DNA of 64,000 nucleotides from Dasypus novemcinctus (GCF_030445035.2 NC_080702.1:29821843-29885842); one strand, 5' to 3'. Shown: positions 52,790 through 63,627, counted from the first letter of the stretch. The notes: a model not told the origin generated them from the sequence alone. Numbers and translations: made by a program.

Positions 52790-54425
52790 TATTAATAAAG
52801 CATAAATCCATCCAAAGGGTACAGTCAGTGGTATCTGTTATAAGCACATAGTTGTGCATTCGTCACTTCAAAATACTTTACAGCAGTTTCATTATTCCAA
52901 TAATAATAATAAACACAAAACAAACTCTCATCACCTTTCTAATCTCTCTCTGCTTCCCCTGCCATACGCGGCTGCTATTTTGTTTCTATCTCTCTAGTAT
53001 ATTTGTATTTCTATTTTGTAAAAAAATTTTATACCAGCTTTCACTGTTTTAGAGTCCCATGTTATCTTTTTTAGCTTTCCTTCCAGTAAAGATACATGAC
53101 CTTAGACTTTCTCTTTCAACCCCGTTCATACCCACGTATTAGTTCTGCAAGTTACAAACAGCACGGTGTGTTCTCACCTTTTCTATTCCTTTCCAAAGAT
53201 TTACAAACTCTGCACAGATGAAACCTCCACTTTCCATTCTCTACCCTCCTTCTATTTTCCCGTGACCTTTACTCTAATTCTTAACCCCGTGAGTTTACAC
53301 AATGTATTAAGTTCACAATAGCGCAATCATACAGTATTTGTCCTTTTGTGTCTGGCTTGCATCACTCCACATAATGTCCTCCAGGCTCATCCATGCTGTC
53401 CTCTGTGTCACGACTTCATTTCTTCTGACTGCTGCATAAGAGTCCATCGTGTGTACACACGACGACCGGTTGATCCATTCATCGGCTGATGGACATCTGG
53501 GTTGTTTACAATTTTTGGCAATCATGAAGAATGCTGCTGTGAACATTGGTGGGCAGATGTCTGTTCCTGTCCCTGCTCTCAGTTCTTCTGGGTATGTACC
53601 CAGGAGTGGTATCGCAGGGTCACATGGCAAGTCTATATTCAACTTCTCATGGAACTGTCAAACAGTGCTCCACAGTGGCTGCACCATTCTACATCCCCAC
53701 CAACAGTGAGTTAAGTGTTCCTATCTCTCCACATCCTCTGCAGCATTTAGTTTTCTGACTTTTTAAATAATTTTTATTCTTTTAGCTTTTTGACTTTTTA
53801 ATAGTGGCCAGTCTCATAGGCGTGAAATGATATCTCACTGTAGTTTTGATTTGCAGGCCCCTAATTGTTAGCGATGTTGAACATTTTTTCATGTGTTTTT
53901 TTTACATTTATATTTCGTCTTTGGACAGTTGTCTTTTTCAGTCTTTTGCCCATTTTTTAATTGGGTGGTTTGTCTTTTCATTGTTGAGTTGTGGCATCTC
54001 TTTATATATCATGGATATTAAATCCTATCGGATATGTGACTGACAAATACTTTCTCCCATTGAGTCAGCTGCCTTTTCACCCTTTTGACGAAGTCTTTTG
54101 CGGTGCAAAAGTGTTGAATTTTGAGGAGGGTCCAGTTATTTATTTTTTTCTTTTGTTGCTTGTGTTTTGGGTGTAAGTTTTAAGAAACTACACCTATCAC
54201 GAGATCTTGAGCATGTTTTCCTACATTTCTTCTAGCAGTTTTACGGTTGTTGCTTTTATATTTAGGTCTTTGTCCATTTTGAGTTAATTTTTGTAATTTT
54301 CTGAATACAGTCCTTTATGTCCTTGGCTAAGTTTATTTCTAAATATTTTGATTCTTTTAGTTTGTCTTGTAATTGAAATTTTATTTCTGATTTCCTCCTT
54401 AGGTTGCACATAGAAATGCTATGGA
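52790..54425 (-). mobile_element. L1 3' part, antisense
   Basis: 3' UTR from about 52790, then TTTGTCCTTTTGTGTCTGGCTTGC, GTGAACATTGGTGGGCAGATG (ORF2 C-terminal region), GTTGAGTTGTGGCATCTC and ATTTAGGTCTTTGTCCATTTTG. It is similar to L1-A at 100-3340. The minus-strand ORF2 C-terminal remnant (53313-53642) contains DEWINRSSCVHTMDSYAAVRRNE. Continues at 55081. Confidence 0.85.
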
Positions 54426-54434
54426 TTTTTCGTT

Positions 54435-54655
54435 TGTTTGTTTGTTTTGAGGTATGGGGTTCAGGGATTGAACCCGGAACCTCATATACGGGAAGCCAGC
54501 GTGACGCATATGGGAGCCACGTCAGCTTCCCTGAGCTGGTTTTTCATTTGTTTTGCTTGTTGCTTCTTTCTGTTTTTTCAGGAGGCACCGGGAACCAAAC
54601 CCGGGACCTCCCGTGTGGGAGGCGGGGGCTCAACCTCTTGAGCTACATCCGCTCC
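54435..54655 (-). mobile_element. Two DAS SINE monomers
   Basis: Antisense copies at 54435-54532 (GGGATTGAACCCGGAACCTC) and 54560-54655 (GGGAACCAAACCCGGGACC). Confidence 0.87.
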
Positions 54656-54673
54656 CAAAATGCCATTGCTTTT

Positions 54674-55069
54674 TTTTTTTAAGATTTTTAAAAAATTCTC
54701 TCCAACCCCCCCCAGCTGTCTGCTCTCTGTGTCCATTCACTGTGTGTTCTTCTGTGTCTGCTTGCATTCTCAGCAGCAGCATTGGGAATCTGTGTCTCTC
54801 TTTGTTGTGTCATCTTGCTGTGTCAACTCTCTGTGTGTGCGGCGCCATTCCTGGGCAGGCTGCACGTTTTTCATGCAGGGCGGCTCTCCTTACGGGGCGC
54901 ACTCCTTGCGTGTGGGGCTCCCACGTGCCCTGCGTGGCAGGGCACTCCTTGCGCGCATCAGCACTGCACATGGGCCAGCTCCACACGGGTCAAGAGGCCC
55001 TGGGTTTGAACCCTGGACCTCCCATGTGGTAGGCGGATGCTCCATCAGTTGAACCACATCCTCTTCCCA
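54674..55069 (-). mobile_element. DAS SINE, long form
   Basis: Antisense copy with a small internal deletion near 54920-54935. Perfect 11-bp TSD CCATTGCTTTT (54663-54673 and 55070-55080). Confidence 0.92.
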
Positions 55070-55080
55070 CCATTGCTTTT

Positions 55081-55130
55081 CGTGTATTATTCTTGTATCC
55101 TGCCACTTTGCTGAACTCGTCAGAAACCTT
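55081..55130 (-). mobile_element. L1 ORF2 fragment, continuation
   Basis: TTGTATCCTGCCACTTTGCTGAACTCG is the reversed L1 ORF2 block that continues 52790-54425. Confidence 0.75.
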
Positions 55131-55295
55131 TCTGCAGTCTGCAGAGCGGACTCATGCTACGTTGAGCAAAGCACAAGGACCGTGAGACAGAGAGCCGGAG
55201 CAGGCGGGCAAGCAAGGGTGAAGCTCGGATGACCGAAGCCACAAACCTAGTCACCGGCTAGTCAGAACAGGCCAGAGAGGAGGCGGGTCTGGGGA
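55131..55295. other. Unassigned sequence
   Basis: No feature recognised. Confidence 0.3.
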
Positions 55296-55400
55296 CAAGG
55301 GTTGGGGCTGTTATTGCCCCCATTTTACAGATAGGGAAACTGAGGCAGAGGGGTGAAGTCACTTGCTGAGGGCAGACTCCCATAGGCCCAAGAGGAGGAG
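55296..55400 (-). mobile_element. MIR SINE fragment
   Basis: CCCATTTTACAGATAGGGAAACTGAGGCAG and GTGAAGTCACTTGCTGAG are the reverse MIR core. Confidence 0.82.
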
Positions 55401-55535
55401 AGAGTCATCAGTCAGCCTGAGGAAATGGGGGCGGGGGGGGTTGCTTAGGGGTGGTGGTGAAAAGTACAGTTTTTGGCCAGGCTGCATTGAAGCAGATGAT
55501 GGTTCAGGACAGGATGCAACGAGGACTAAATTAGA

Positions 55536-55640
55536 GAAGGAAGGAAGGGATGGAGGGAGGAAAGGAGAAAAGGAGAGAGAAAGGGAAAGAAGGGAGGGAG
55601 GGAAGAGGAAGGAGAAGAAAGCAAGGAGGGAGGGAGAATG
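55536..55640. repeat. Purine-rich (GGAAGGGAGGAAAGA)n tract
   Basis: About 100 bp of almost pure G and A on the plus strand without fixed period. Confidence 0.9.
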
Positions 55641-56105
55641 AATTAGTCAAGACTGTTTTGGTTGTAGATAAAAATAAACAAACAAACAAAAGCCACACAG
55701 GCCTTCTTTAAAAAAAAAGAAAAGAATTGATTGGTTCTTGTAAGTGGAAAGTCTGAGAAATGTTAGCTTCAGGCACAGCTGGAACCAGGGGCTCAAAATA
55801 CTCTCCCCCTCCAGGCTAAGCTTTCCTCTGGGGGGTGCTTCACACAGAGGCAGCCACTTCCCATGGGGATAAAAGGACCCCAGCCATCCCTGGACTACGT
55901 TTTACCAACCCATAAAGCCCAGAGGAAAAGGAGAGCTCCTCTTTGCCCAAAGCCGTAGTAAAATATCCCAGGGCTACCTCTAATTGGACAGACCAGGGTC
56001 ACATGTCATTGAAGAACCAATCACTGTGGCCAGCAAGGACAGGCTGTGCTGATTGGCCAGGCCTGGGTCACGTGGCTGCTCCTGGCACCACCAGACCTCG
56101 GTGGA
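55641..56105. mobile_element. Probable ancient interspersed repeat, family not named
   Basis: Contains AGCTTCAGGCACAGCTGGAACCAGGGGCTCA and CAATCACTGTGGCCAGCAAGG...GATTGGCCAGGCCTGGGTCA, which I remember as a common old mammalian repeat but cannot name reliably. No coding frame. Confidence 0.5.
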
Positions 56106-56117
56106 GGAAAAAAATGT

Positions 56118-56230
56118 GACAATTCATTCAACAAACTGTTATTGGGCACCTACTGTGTGCCCACCCCGATCTAGGCTGTAAGGACACAGCAGTAAACAAT
56201 ACAGGCCCAAAGAAAGAGGGAGGCATAAAG
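56118..56230 (-). mobile_element. L2 fossil fragment
   Basis: AATTCATTCAACAAACTGTTATTGGGCACC and ACACAGCAGTAAACAATACAGG are the reversed L2 3' end. Confidence 0.7.
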
Positions 56231-56254
56231 AGAGAGAGGGAAGCCAAAAAGAGA

Positions 56255-56435
56255 GAGAGAGAGTTGTAGCTTAATGGGTGCAGTTTCTATTTGAGGTGAT
56301 GATAAAGCAGGGGTAGTAAATATCAGTGATGATAGCACAAGATTGTAAATGTAATTGATACTACTGAATTATGCATGAGTGGTTAAAATGGAAAATTTAG
56401 AGTTATGCATTTGTTACAACAATAAAAAAATGTTT
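56255..56435 (+). mobile_element. L1 3' end
   Basis: AATGGGTGCAGTTTCTATTTGAGG, CACAAGATTGTAAATGTAATTG and TTAAAATGGAAAATTTAGAG, then AATAAAAAAATG. Confidence 0.75.
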
Positions 56436-56442
56436 TTTAAAT

Positions 56443-56642
56443 TCTGGGAGCGGATGTAGCTCGGATGGTTGAGCACCTGCCTCCCACGTACAAGGTCCTG
56501 GGTTTGATCCCGGATACCACCTAAAAACAAACAAAAGTAAAACAGCAACTCTCACTGGGGAGCAGATGTAGCTCAGTGGCTGAGCGCCTGCTTCCCATGT
56601 ATGAGGTCCTGGGTTCGATCCCTGGTAACCTCCTTTAAAAAA
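56443..56642 (+). mobile_element. Two DAS SINE monomers in tandem
   Basis: 56443-56535 (GGGAGCGGATGTAGCTCGGATGG) and 56556-56642 (GGGGAGCAGATGTAGCTCAGTGG, GGGTTCGATCCCTGGTAACC). Both have well-preserved A and B boxes. Confidence 0.9.
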
Positions 56643-56799
56643 AAAAATCAACAGACTTTAAAGTTAAAATCCATGCCTCTAATCACATGTCGGTAAAATT
56701 TTTCTTTAAGTGTTGCCTTCCTGTTGCTGACACACGAGGTAACTGGGAATTACAGTCACATTAGAAGATAATCGTGTCTAGAGAAAAAAAACAGCAAGG
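56643..56799. other. Unassigned sequence
   Basis: No feature recognised. Confidence 0.3.
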
Positions 56800-57088
56800 G
56801 AAATGGAGCGTGAGGGCTAGGGGAAGGGGGCTGAGATTTTAAAGAGCGGGCAGGCCACGGGAGGCCTCGCTGAAGTAGGTGGAGGAGTGAGGGTATGTGG
56901 GGAAGGTTGTTCCCGGCAGTGGGAAAAGTCTGTGCAAAGGTCCTGAGGCAGAGCTGTGCCTGGAGTACTTGGGGACCAGCAAGGCGGCCAGGTGGGGGTG
57001 ACAGGGAGGAGGTGAGGCAGGTTGCATAGCGCCTTTGGGTTTTACTTGGAGGGAAGTGGGAGCCATGGAGGGTTCCGGAGAGAGGAGG
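56800..57088 (-). mobile_element. L2-like fossil fragment
   Basis: GTGGGAAAAGTCTGTGCAAAGGTCCTGAGGCAG and AGTGGGAGCCATGGAGGGTTC resemble reversed L2-type sequence. The same block occurs at 62680-62960. Confidence 0.5.
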
Positions 57089-57591
57089 TGCAAGAAACAA
57101 AGATTAGTTTAGTTTTCACATAAAGGAAGAAAATATTCATTCATGTAACCTGGCAGTCTACTGCCTCAGTCTCGCAGGTTAAACAGGAACAAAGGAAACC
57201 AGCTTATGCCAGTCCCATAGGCAATAAAAAAAGATGCCCAAGAAAGAGCTAAGTCAATACCAATTCAGCACTAAATTCCATTCCTTATTTGACAAAAGGG
57301 AGCAGGTAAAAACTAAAATGGTTGAAATGTGATGGGGAGAGCGGTTAATCACAAACTCTTGCCAGGGAAAGTTAGATCTTCTGGGATAGGCTGGAACCTC
57401 TGAAGTATCCAATCTGTGGAGAAACAGAGGCAGGGTTTGCGTGCTAGGTTTAGGGGTATACGTTGTGTCGTTCTTCTTTGTTCGGGGCACCAGCCACGTT
57501 TTCTGGCTGTGCACCCCTTCTTGCAAGATTGAGAATAAATTCTTCTCCACAATCGGGTGAGACTTATTTTCTTCCAGATTTCTTTCTTACA
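57089..57591 (+). mobile_element. Solo ERV1-type LTR, 503 bp
   Basis: TGCAAGAAA...TTTCTTACA ends form an imperfect inverted repeat. Flanked by a perfect 4-bp TSD GAGG (57085-57088 and 57592-57595), the size made by gammaretrovirus-like (class I) elements. AATAAA lies at 57534-57539 with a CACCCCTTCTTGCAAGATTG R-region block just before it. A CCAAT-like motif is at about 57258-57262. No internal viral genes remain, as expected after LTR-LTR recombination. Confidence 0.85.
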
Positions 57592-58549
57592 GAGGTACCT
57601 GCCCTGGCTCAGAAAGAATGGAAGGTCTTACAGCTGCAGAGAGAGATTATGTATATAAACCGCTGGATTTTGCCTCGTGGAGAGCTTGTCCCTGTCACAG
57701 GCTGGCACTGCCCAGGCTTTCCAGCCCCCGTGGTCTCTGCCACCTGCCCTCTCCCCCCCTCTCCCATCCGGGGTCCCCCTGCAGTTTGGTTTGTTGCCTC
57801 TTCCCACAGCCCTGCTGGGAGAGGTGGGGGGCCGACCTGGAGAGGGGCTGGGGCAGTGATGCCAGGAGTGTTTGCCTTGGCCTCCTTCAGACTGAGAGCA
57901 GGTGTGGTTGGGGGTACAGGGTGCTGGGATCCGGGGCAGGAGGGTGGGAGAGGAAATGCACCTGTGGAGGGAGCCGGGTCACCCAGGGGACAGGGCTGCG
58001 GGAGGCTGAGAGGGCGCAGCTGGCGGCCCCTTAGCTCTGGCTGGAGGCTGAGGTGCCCGCCCCAGTTTGACAGAAGGCTCTTGGGTGGGGTGCAGGGGCC
58101 TGGCCAGGCTGCCCCCTGGAAATCAGATAAGGCCGCTGCAGGGCTGGCTTGCAGCCCAGAGGATTGGACAATGTCCTGTTCGGAAAGGCTCTTAGGATTT
58201 TTCTCTGATCCCGCCCAGGTAAAGGAATTTCAGGCTGGGAAACCAGCGAGAAGCTTTCAGAAGCTTTCACTCCGTACCAGAAGCAAACAAACCAAAACGC
58301 CTTTGGATTTCCCGAACCAGAAGAAAGGCTCATTAAAAAAAAAAAAAAATCTTCGTGCCCTCGGGGTAGGCAAAGATTCCTTAGATAAGTCACCCGGAGC
58401 ACAATGCAAAAAAAAGAGATTGGGAAGGTGGACTTATTTGCAAGGCAAACATTTCTAACAAAAGAAGGAGAAGGACGGAAGAAGGAAAGAAACAAAGAAA
58501 AAGAAGCTATGAAACTGAAAGACTGTCCTTAGAAAAATAAAAGACAAGC
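57592..58549. other. Unique sequence, GC-rich then A-rich
   Basis: No repeat recognised except a 15-A run near 58335-58350. A 331-residue plus-strand frame (57463-58458) begins inside the LTR and has no recognisable domain, so I do not call it a gene. Confidence 0.4.
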
Positions 58550-58638
58550 CACAGACTGGGAGGAGATATTTGCAAATCACACACCTGCTAAAGGACCTGT
58601 ATCGAGGATATATAAAGAACACTCAAAAACTCAATCAT

Positions 58639-58725
58639 ATTTTGTGTGACCTATGGATCTTTAAAAAAAAAAAAGACTAAAAATTTTTAAAAATAAAAAT
58701 ATTAAAACAAACACAAATAAAACCC
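58639..58725 (+). mobile_element. Very short L1 3' tail insertion
   Basis: Only ATTTTGTGTGACCTATGGATC plus an A-rich tail. Flanked by TCAATCAT (58631-58638 and 58726-58733). Confidence 0.75.
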
Positions 58726-58736
58726 TCAATCATAAG

Positions 58737-59324
58737 GAGGAGATGATGTTGGACAAAGACCATCCCAAAGAACAGAGAGAATCTGCAAATGCAAGCAAGA
58801 GAGTCCCATCCATCTGCCCCGTGGGATCGAAGCCCCCTCTCAATTAGAGGTGGAGTGGGCATCACCATTCCAGAATCCTCAGGACTGGGGAATGAACAAT
58901 GCACTAGCATTGACTTGTTGTGATCCTAGCAATGGAAGAACTTTTATCATGGATGTGGAGGCAGTGGCCCCAGGAGGTTCTGAGGGCAGGGAGAGGGAAA
59001 AACAGGTGTAATTTGGGGGCATTTTTGGAACTTGGGAATTGTCCTGAATGACATTGCAATGACAGATCCAGGCCATGATATACCTTGTCATAACTTACAA
59101 AAATGTACGGGAGAGAGTGTAAACGGCAGTGTGAACTGTAATCCGTGCTTAGTGGCAATGCTCCAAAATGTGTTCATCAATTGCAACAAATGTACCACAC
59201 TATGAAGGATGTCGTTAACGTGAGAAAGTGTGGGAGGACTAGGGAGCGGGGTATCTGGGAATCCCTATGTTTTTTTATGTAACATTTATGTAATCTAAGT
59301 ATCTTAAAAAAAAAAAAAACAACT
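58737..59324 (+). mobile_element. L1 3' end, 5'-truncated
   Basis: Lineage L1 3' end, from GAGGAGATGATG to the poly(A). Perfect 11-bp TSD TCAATCATAAG (58726-58736 and 59325-59335), overlapping the TSD of the previous insertion. Confidence 0.87.
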
Positions 59325-59370
59325 TCAATCATAAGAAAAATGAAAACCCAGCTTAAAAATGAGCAGGCAA

Positions 59371-59798
59371 CCCAGGTGTTCAGCATTGGATGAATGGAGA
59401 AACAAAATGGGTCCATCCAGACCGTGGAATATTATACAGCCATGAAAAGGGATGGCGTTCTGATCCACAGTGCAGTACAGATGAACCCCGAAGGCGTCAT
59501 GTTGAGTGAAAGAAGCCAGACACAGGACAGGGAGTGTGATTCCACGTATGTGAAATATCTAGGATAGGGAAATTTGTAGAGACAGAGAGTCAATCAGAGT
59601 TGACAGGAGTGGGGAGTGGGGAGTTACTGCTTCACGGGTGCAGTTTCTCTGCAGGATGATGGAAAAGCTTTGGTAATTGTAGTGGTGGGGGTAGTAGCAC
59701 AACACTGTGAATTTAATTAATGCCACTGGATTGTACCCTTAAAAATAGTTAAAATGGCAAATTTTATGTTCTATATATGTTACCACTGTTTAAAAAAA
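59371..59798 (+). mobile_element. L1 3'-UTR insertion (older type)
   Basis: CCGTGGAATATTATACAGCCATGAAAAGG, TTGAGTGAAAGAAGCCAGACAC, TGGGGAGTTACTGCTTCACGG and TTAAAATGGCAAATTTTATG. The flanks AAAAATGAGCAGGCAA and AAAAATGGGCAAACGA look like an old TSD. Confidence 0.7.
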
Positions 59799-59908
59799 AA
59801 TGGGCAAACGATTGGAACACATGCTTCCCCAGAGAAGATATGGATGGCAAATAAGAAAGTGAAACGGTACCTCACATCACTAGTTGTTAGAGAAATGCAA
59901 ATTAAAAC

Positions 59909-60005
59909 CAGTGAGTGCAGTGGATGTACCTCAGTGTTGAGGGCACACATCACATGTACGAGGTCCCCAGTTCAATCCCCCGTACGTCCTAGAAAATAAA
60001 AACAA
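59909..60005 (+). mobile_element. DAS SINE monomer
   Basis: GCAGTGGATGTACCTCAGTG and CCAGTTCAATCCCCCGTACG, then an AAATAAAAACAAAAAC tail. Confidence 0.85.
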
Positions 60006-60125
60006 AAACGCACACCTATTAGAACGGCTAAAATAAAAAAGATGGACAATATCCAACGTTCCAGAGAATGGATAGGAACTGGAATTCTCATACACTCCTG
60101 GTGGTCATTTAAAATGACACAAATC

Positions 60126-60190
60126 TACAGTATAGCAACAATACATTGCTTGTCCAGCTAAAAAAAAAAAAAAGATAAAATAAAATAAAA
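60126..60190 (+). mobile_element. 65-bp miniature retroposon
   Basis: 34 bp of unique sequence (TACAGTATAGCAACAATACA...CCAGCT) followed by an A-run and (TAAAA)n. Perfect 16-bp TSD TAAAATGACACAAATC (60110-60125 and 60191-60206). This is an extremely 5'-truncated retrocopy of an unidentified polyadenylated RNA. Confidence 0.82.
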
Positions 60191-60358
60191 TAAAATGACA
60201 CAAATCACTTTGGAAAACAATTGGGCAGTTTCTGTTTAAAAAGTAAACACACACTTAGGGTCTGATCTAGAAATGAAAGCCTAGAACACTAATGTTCATA
60301 GCTGTATTTGTAAAAGCCCTCGAATTGGAGACAACCTCAATGGCCATCAAAAGGTGAA

Positions 60359-60587
60359 GCGCAGCAGAGACCAGGAACCGAGGTGGCACAAGTGACAGGG
60401 GGCCTCTCTCCCCATCAGAGGTCCCCAGGATCGAATCCCGGTGAACCCTAGAGGAGAAAGATGAGAAGACAAAAAGAGAAAAAGATACAGAGGATCACAG
60501 AAGCTAATGAACACAGACAGCAAAAACACGCAGGGTGGGGGGAGGGGAAGGGGGAAAATAAATAAATAAATCTTTAAATTAAAAAAA
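60359..60587 (+). mobile_element. DAS SINE, variant form
   Basis: Lacks the usual head. Starts GCAGCAGAGACCAGGAACCG and carries the GTGGCACAAGTGACAGG and GGATCGAATCCCGGTG module, as at 39.5 and 44.3 kb. TSD AAAAGGTGAA (60349-60358 and 60588-60597). Confidence 0.88.
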
Positions 60588-60705
60588 AAAAGGTGAATGG
60601 ATACTCAAGCTGTGTCCCCACGTAGAATGGAATGGTTCAAGGCCCAGGAAAAGAATAAACTATTGGTAAATTCAGCCACATGGGTGGACCTCAAAAATAT
60701 TATAT

Positions 60706-61128
60706 GGGGAAGCGGACTTGGCCCAGTGGTTAGGGCGTCCGCCTACCACATGGGAGGTCCAGGGTTCAAACCCCGGGCCTCCTTGACCCGTGTGGAGCTG
60801 GCCCATGCGCAGTGCTGATGCGCGCAAGGAGTGCCGTGCCACGCAGGGGTGTCCCCGTGTAGGGGAGCCCCACGCACAAGGAGTGCGCCCCGTAAGGAGA
60901 GCCGCCCAGTGCCAAAGAAAGTGCAGCCTGCCCAGGAATGGTGCCGCACACACGGGGAGCTGACACAACAAGATGACGCAACGAAGAGAAACACAGATTC
61001 CCGGTGCCGCTGACAAGAATACAAGCGGACACAGAAGAACACACAGCGAATGGACACAGAGAGCAGACAACTGCGGGAGGAGGGGGAAGGGGAGAGAAAT
61101 AAATAAAATAAATAAATAAAAACTTTAA
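60706..61128 (+). mobile_element. DAS SINE, long form
   Basis: Complete copy with intact A and B boxes and (AAATA)n tail. Imperfect flanking repeat AATATTATATGG and AATATATTATACGG. Confidence 0.93.
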
Positions 61129-61400
61129 AAAATATATTATACGGAGTTCAAAAAGGCAGACACGAAACGCCACGCGTTGCATGCTTTCGTGAAATTTCTA
61201 GAAAAGGCAAAAGTATGGAGACAGAAAGCAGATCAGCATTTGCCTGCGGCTGGGGAGAGGGAGCTGGTGGGGTGGTGAAAGAGTCCTCAGGGACGAGATT
61301 GTGGTGACCGTTGTGCAACTGTGTAAATAAACTAAAAATCACCCAGCCATACGCTTGCACGGGGTGAATTCTATGTTACAGGAAATCATACCTCCCTCCA

Positions 61401-61589
61401 GCTCCAGAAAAAAAAAAAGTTCTCCCAACCAGTGGCGATGGAATTGTTCCCATTGGGTGGACTGGATTAATGAGTCATTTCCTGTCGCACCCTAGAGATG
61501 CAGGAGGGAAGAAAATGGGTCTAAAAAATGCCTGTTGCTCCTGCGGACAAGCCATTCCCTGGAAACGGGAGCAGGAAGCGAGGCCAAGA
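61401..61589. other. Unassigned sequence
   Basis: No feature recognised. Confidence 0.3.
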
Positions 61590-62620
61590 AATGAAAGGCA
61601 TGGAATGTCAGATGGCGATAAAGAGTGAAGAGTTTATATGGCTAAGAGTCTTCGAGAAAGAGTTGCAAGGTCCTCAGAGGGGTAATGCTTACACACGCCT
61701 CAGCAGGGTCCCAGAGACAGCCAGAGTAGATACAACACCAGGTGCTGGTGCTCCTGAGGGCTACAGAGACCCACAGGTTCTATGGTCATGGCAGGTGGCT
61801 CTGGACTTCAGTGCCATGTCAGTTGGCCCTACTTTGGAGTTTGTGTGCCTGAGTGTGATGGAGTTGGACTCAGATGTGATCTTTCCACACATGCCTCTTC
61901 TGTCACTTTTACTGGACTTGTGTTTGGCACTGGGGTTGGCGTATACTCAGGAGACCTGAATCTCTGGACTGTCCATGTGACAGCCGGGCCCTGAGCCTCA
62001 GCAGACTTGCAGCTCCTACCCTCTGGTTTATTGGACTTACTCCGGCCAGCTAACAGGGAGGTGAGGAAGGTCAACCACCACACCAGGGAGCCAAGAGTGC
62101 TTACAACTGCAAGCAGGAGAATTGCATCCATCATCCATGTGGAGTCTAAGCCCCCTCTCGATCTAGAGGTGGAGTGGACATCACCATCCCAGCGTCCACA
62201 GGATGGAGGAAGAGAGTGTGGATTAGAGTGGACTTGCTGATATTCTACTATGGAACTGTTGTGACTAGTAATGGAAGAAACTGTAGCATTGACGTGGAGA
62301 CAGTGGCCACGGCAGGGAGAGGGAAGAAGAGATGTGATGTGGGGGCATTTTCAGGACTTGGAGTTGTCCTGAATGATGTTGCAGGGACAGATGCTGGACA
62401 CTATATATCCTGCCATCACCCACTGAATGGAGGAGATTGTGAAGTACAATGTAAACTTTAACCCATGTGGGGCAGCAGTGCTCCAAAATGTATTCACCAA
62501 ATGCAATGAATGTGCCACGATGATGAAAGAGGTGGTAGATGTGGGAGGAGTGGGGAGGTGGGGTGGGATATATGGGAACCTCTTATATTCTTTAATGTAA
62601 CATTTTAAAAAAATTAAGAG
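61590..62620 (+). mobile_element. Longest lineage L1 3' end (about 1 kb)
   Basis: The 3' half matches the common module (CCCCCTCTCGATCTAGAGG, GATGTTGCAGGGACAG, TTTAATGTAACATTTT). The 5' half (61590-62100) includes GCTAACAGGGAGGTGAGG and ACTGCAAGCAGGAGAATTGC, which also occurs in reverse at 63760-63870. The left boundary is uncertain. Confidence 0.75.
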
Positions 62621-62679
62621 ATCGGAGAACCAAAAAAAAAAAACAGAGTGAAGAAAAGTTAAGCAGGGACGGAAAGAGC

Positions 62680-62960
62680 TCTACTTTAAATAGCAGTGAC
62701 ATTGGGATGGAAAGCTGAGGAAGGTGAGGGAGCCGGCGAGGGCATTTGAGGCTTGTCCAGGTAGTGGGAATAGCAGGTGCAAAGGTCCTGAGGTTGGCAT
62801 ATGCCAGGGGCAGTGAGGAGGCCCGTGGGGCTGGATTGCCTGAGCTGGGGTAGACTTTGGCTTCTGCCCTGAGCAAGTGGGAGCCATGGAGAGTTCTGGG
62901 CAGAGGAGGGAGAGGATGACCTGACTCAGGTGCTCCCAGGTGCGCCTTAGACAGACCGTG
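62680..62960 (-). mobile_element. L2-like fossil fragment
   Basis: AGTGGGAATAGCAGGTGCAAAGGTCCTGAGG and AGTGGGAGCCATGGAGAGTTC, the same block as 56800-57088. Confidence 0.5.
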
Positions 62961-63627
62961 GCTGGCAAAGGTGGGAAGACTGGGGGACCAGGAGAGAGAA
63001 AGAGAGGAGGCAGGTGGCGTCGGTGGCCGTACCTGAGCTCACCTGGGCCGACAGGTGAGCAGACGGCCGCTCAGGAGATCTAGCCAGCTGCCCGGGCTAT
63101 TCGACCCCAGCTGCAGCGTGGCCCCACGCACGCCCCAAGGTGCCTTCTCCCCCGTGCACCCCAAGCCCTGTGACCCCACACCCCTCCAGCCCCTCTTCTC
63201 CCGGAGCCCGGGCTCCGGCCCTTCTCCTCCCCAGGGAATCCAGCCCGGGCTGCTTCTCATTCCTTTTTCCTGAACTCATGTGCCCCGACATCCCCGCAGC
63301 CTTATGTGGAAGAATCCAGAAGCTGGGGGAGGAGGCGCCTGCCTCCCCGACCCAGCCCAGCGCGCGAGCAGCGCCCCGCCGCTGCCCTCCCGGGGCTCTG
63401 GCCACCCCCGCTTCCTCCCGGAAGCCTGGACCGTGGGATCGCGCCTCGCGCCCGCCGCCTGCCCGGCCCTGCCACCCCTGGACTTCCTCCCTGGGTGTCC
63501 GCGGCCGGCTCGCTTCCCCTTTGTGCGACACCCCCCCAGTCCTTGTGGGCGTCTCTCCTGCCGCCTGGCCGTCCCCTGCCCCAACCGCTGGGCGTCTCGT
63601 GGCAGCATCTGCTTCTCCATCTAAAGG
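62961..63627. promoter_or_regulatory. GC-rich, CpG-containing segment
   Basis: CpGs are frequent from about 63340 to 63610 (CCCAGCGCGCGAGCAGCGCC, GATCGCGCCTCGCGCCCGCC). No repeat recognised. Frames are open on both strands through base composition. Weaker than the islands at 35 and 45 kb. Confidence 0.45.

Larger units (their letters stand above)
58550..61400 (+). mobile_element. Sense L1 3' part, heavily interrupted (L1-D)
   Basis: Host pieces at about 58550-58638 (ORF2: GGGAGGAGATATTTGCAAATCACAC), 59325-59370, 59799-59908 (AGAAATGCAAATTAAAACCAG), 60006-60125, 60207-60358, 60597-60705 and 61129-61400 (3' UTR) line up in L1 order. At least seven insertions separate them. All frames are broken. 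Confidence 0.8.

Noticed and set aside
56556-56642. tRNA gene
   Set aside because: A and B boxes are present, but the unit ends in CCTTTAAAAAA and matches the other SINE heads. No acceptor stem pairing or terminator typical of a functional tRNA is evident.
57463-58458. 331-residue plus-strand frame
   Set aside because: It starts inside a solo LTR and passes through unrelated unique DNA and an A-run. No domain or codon bias is visible.
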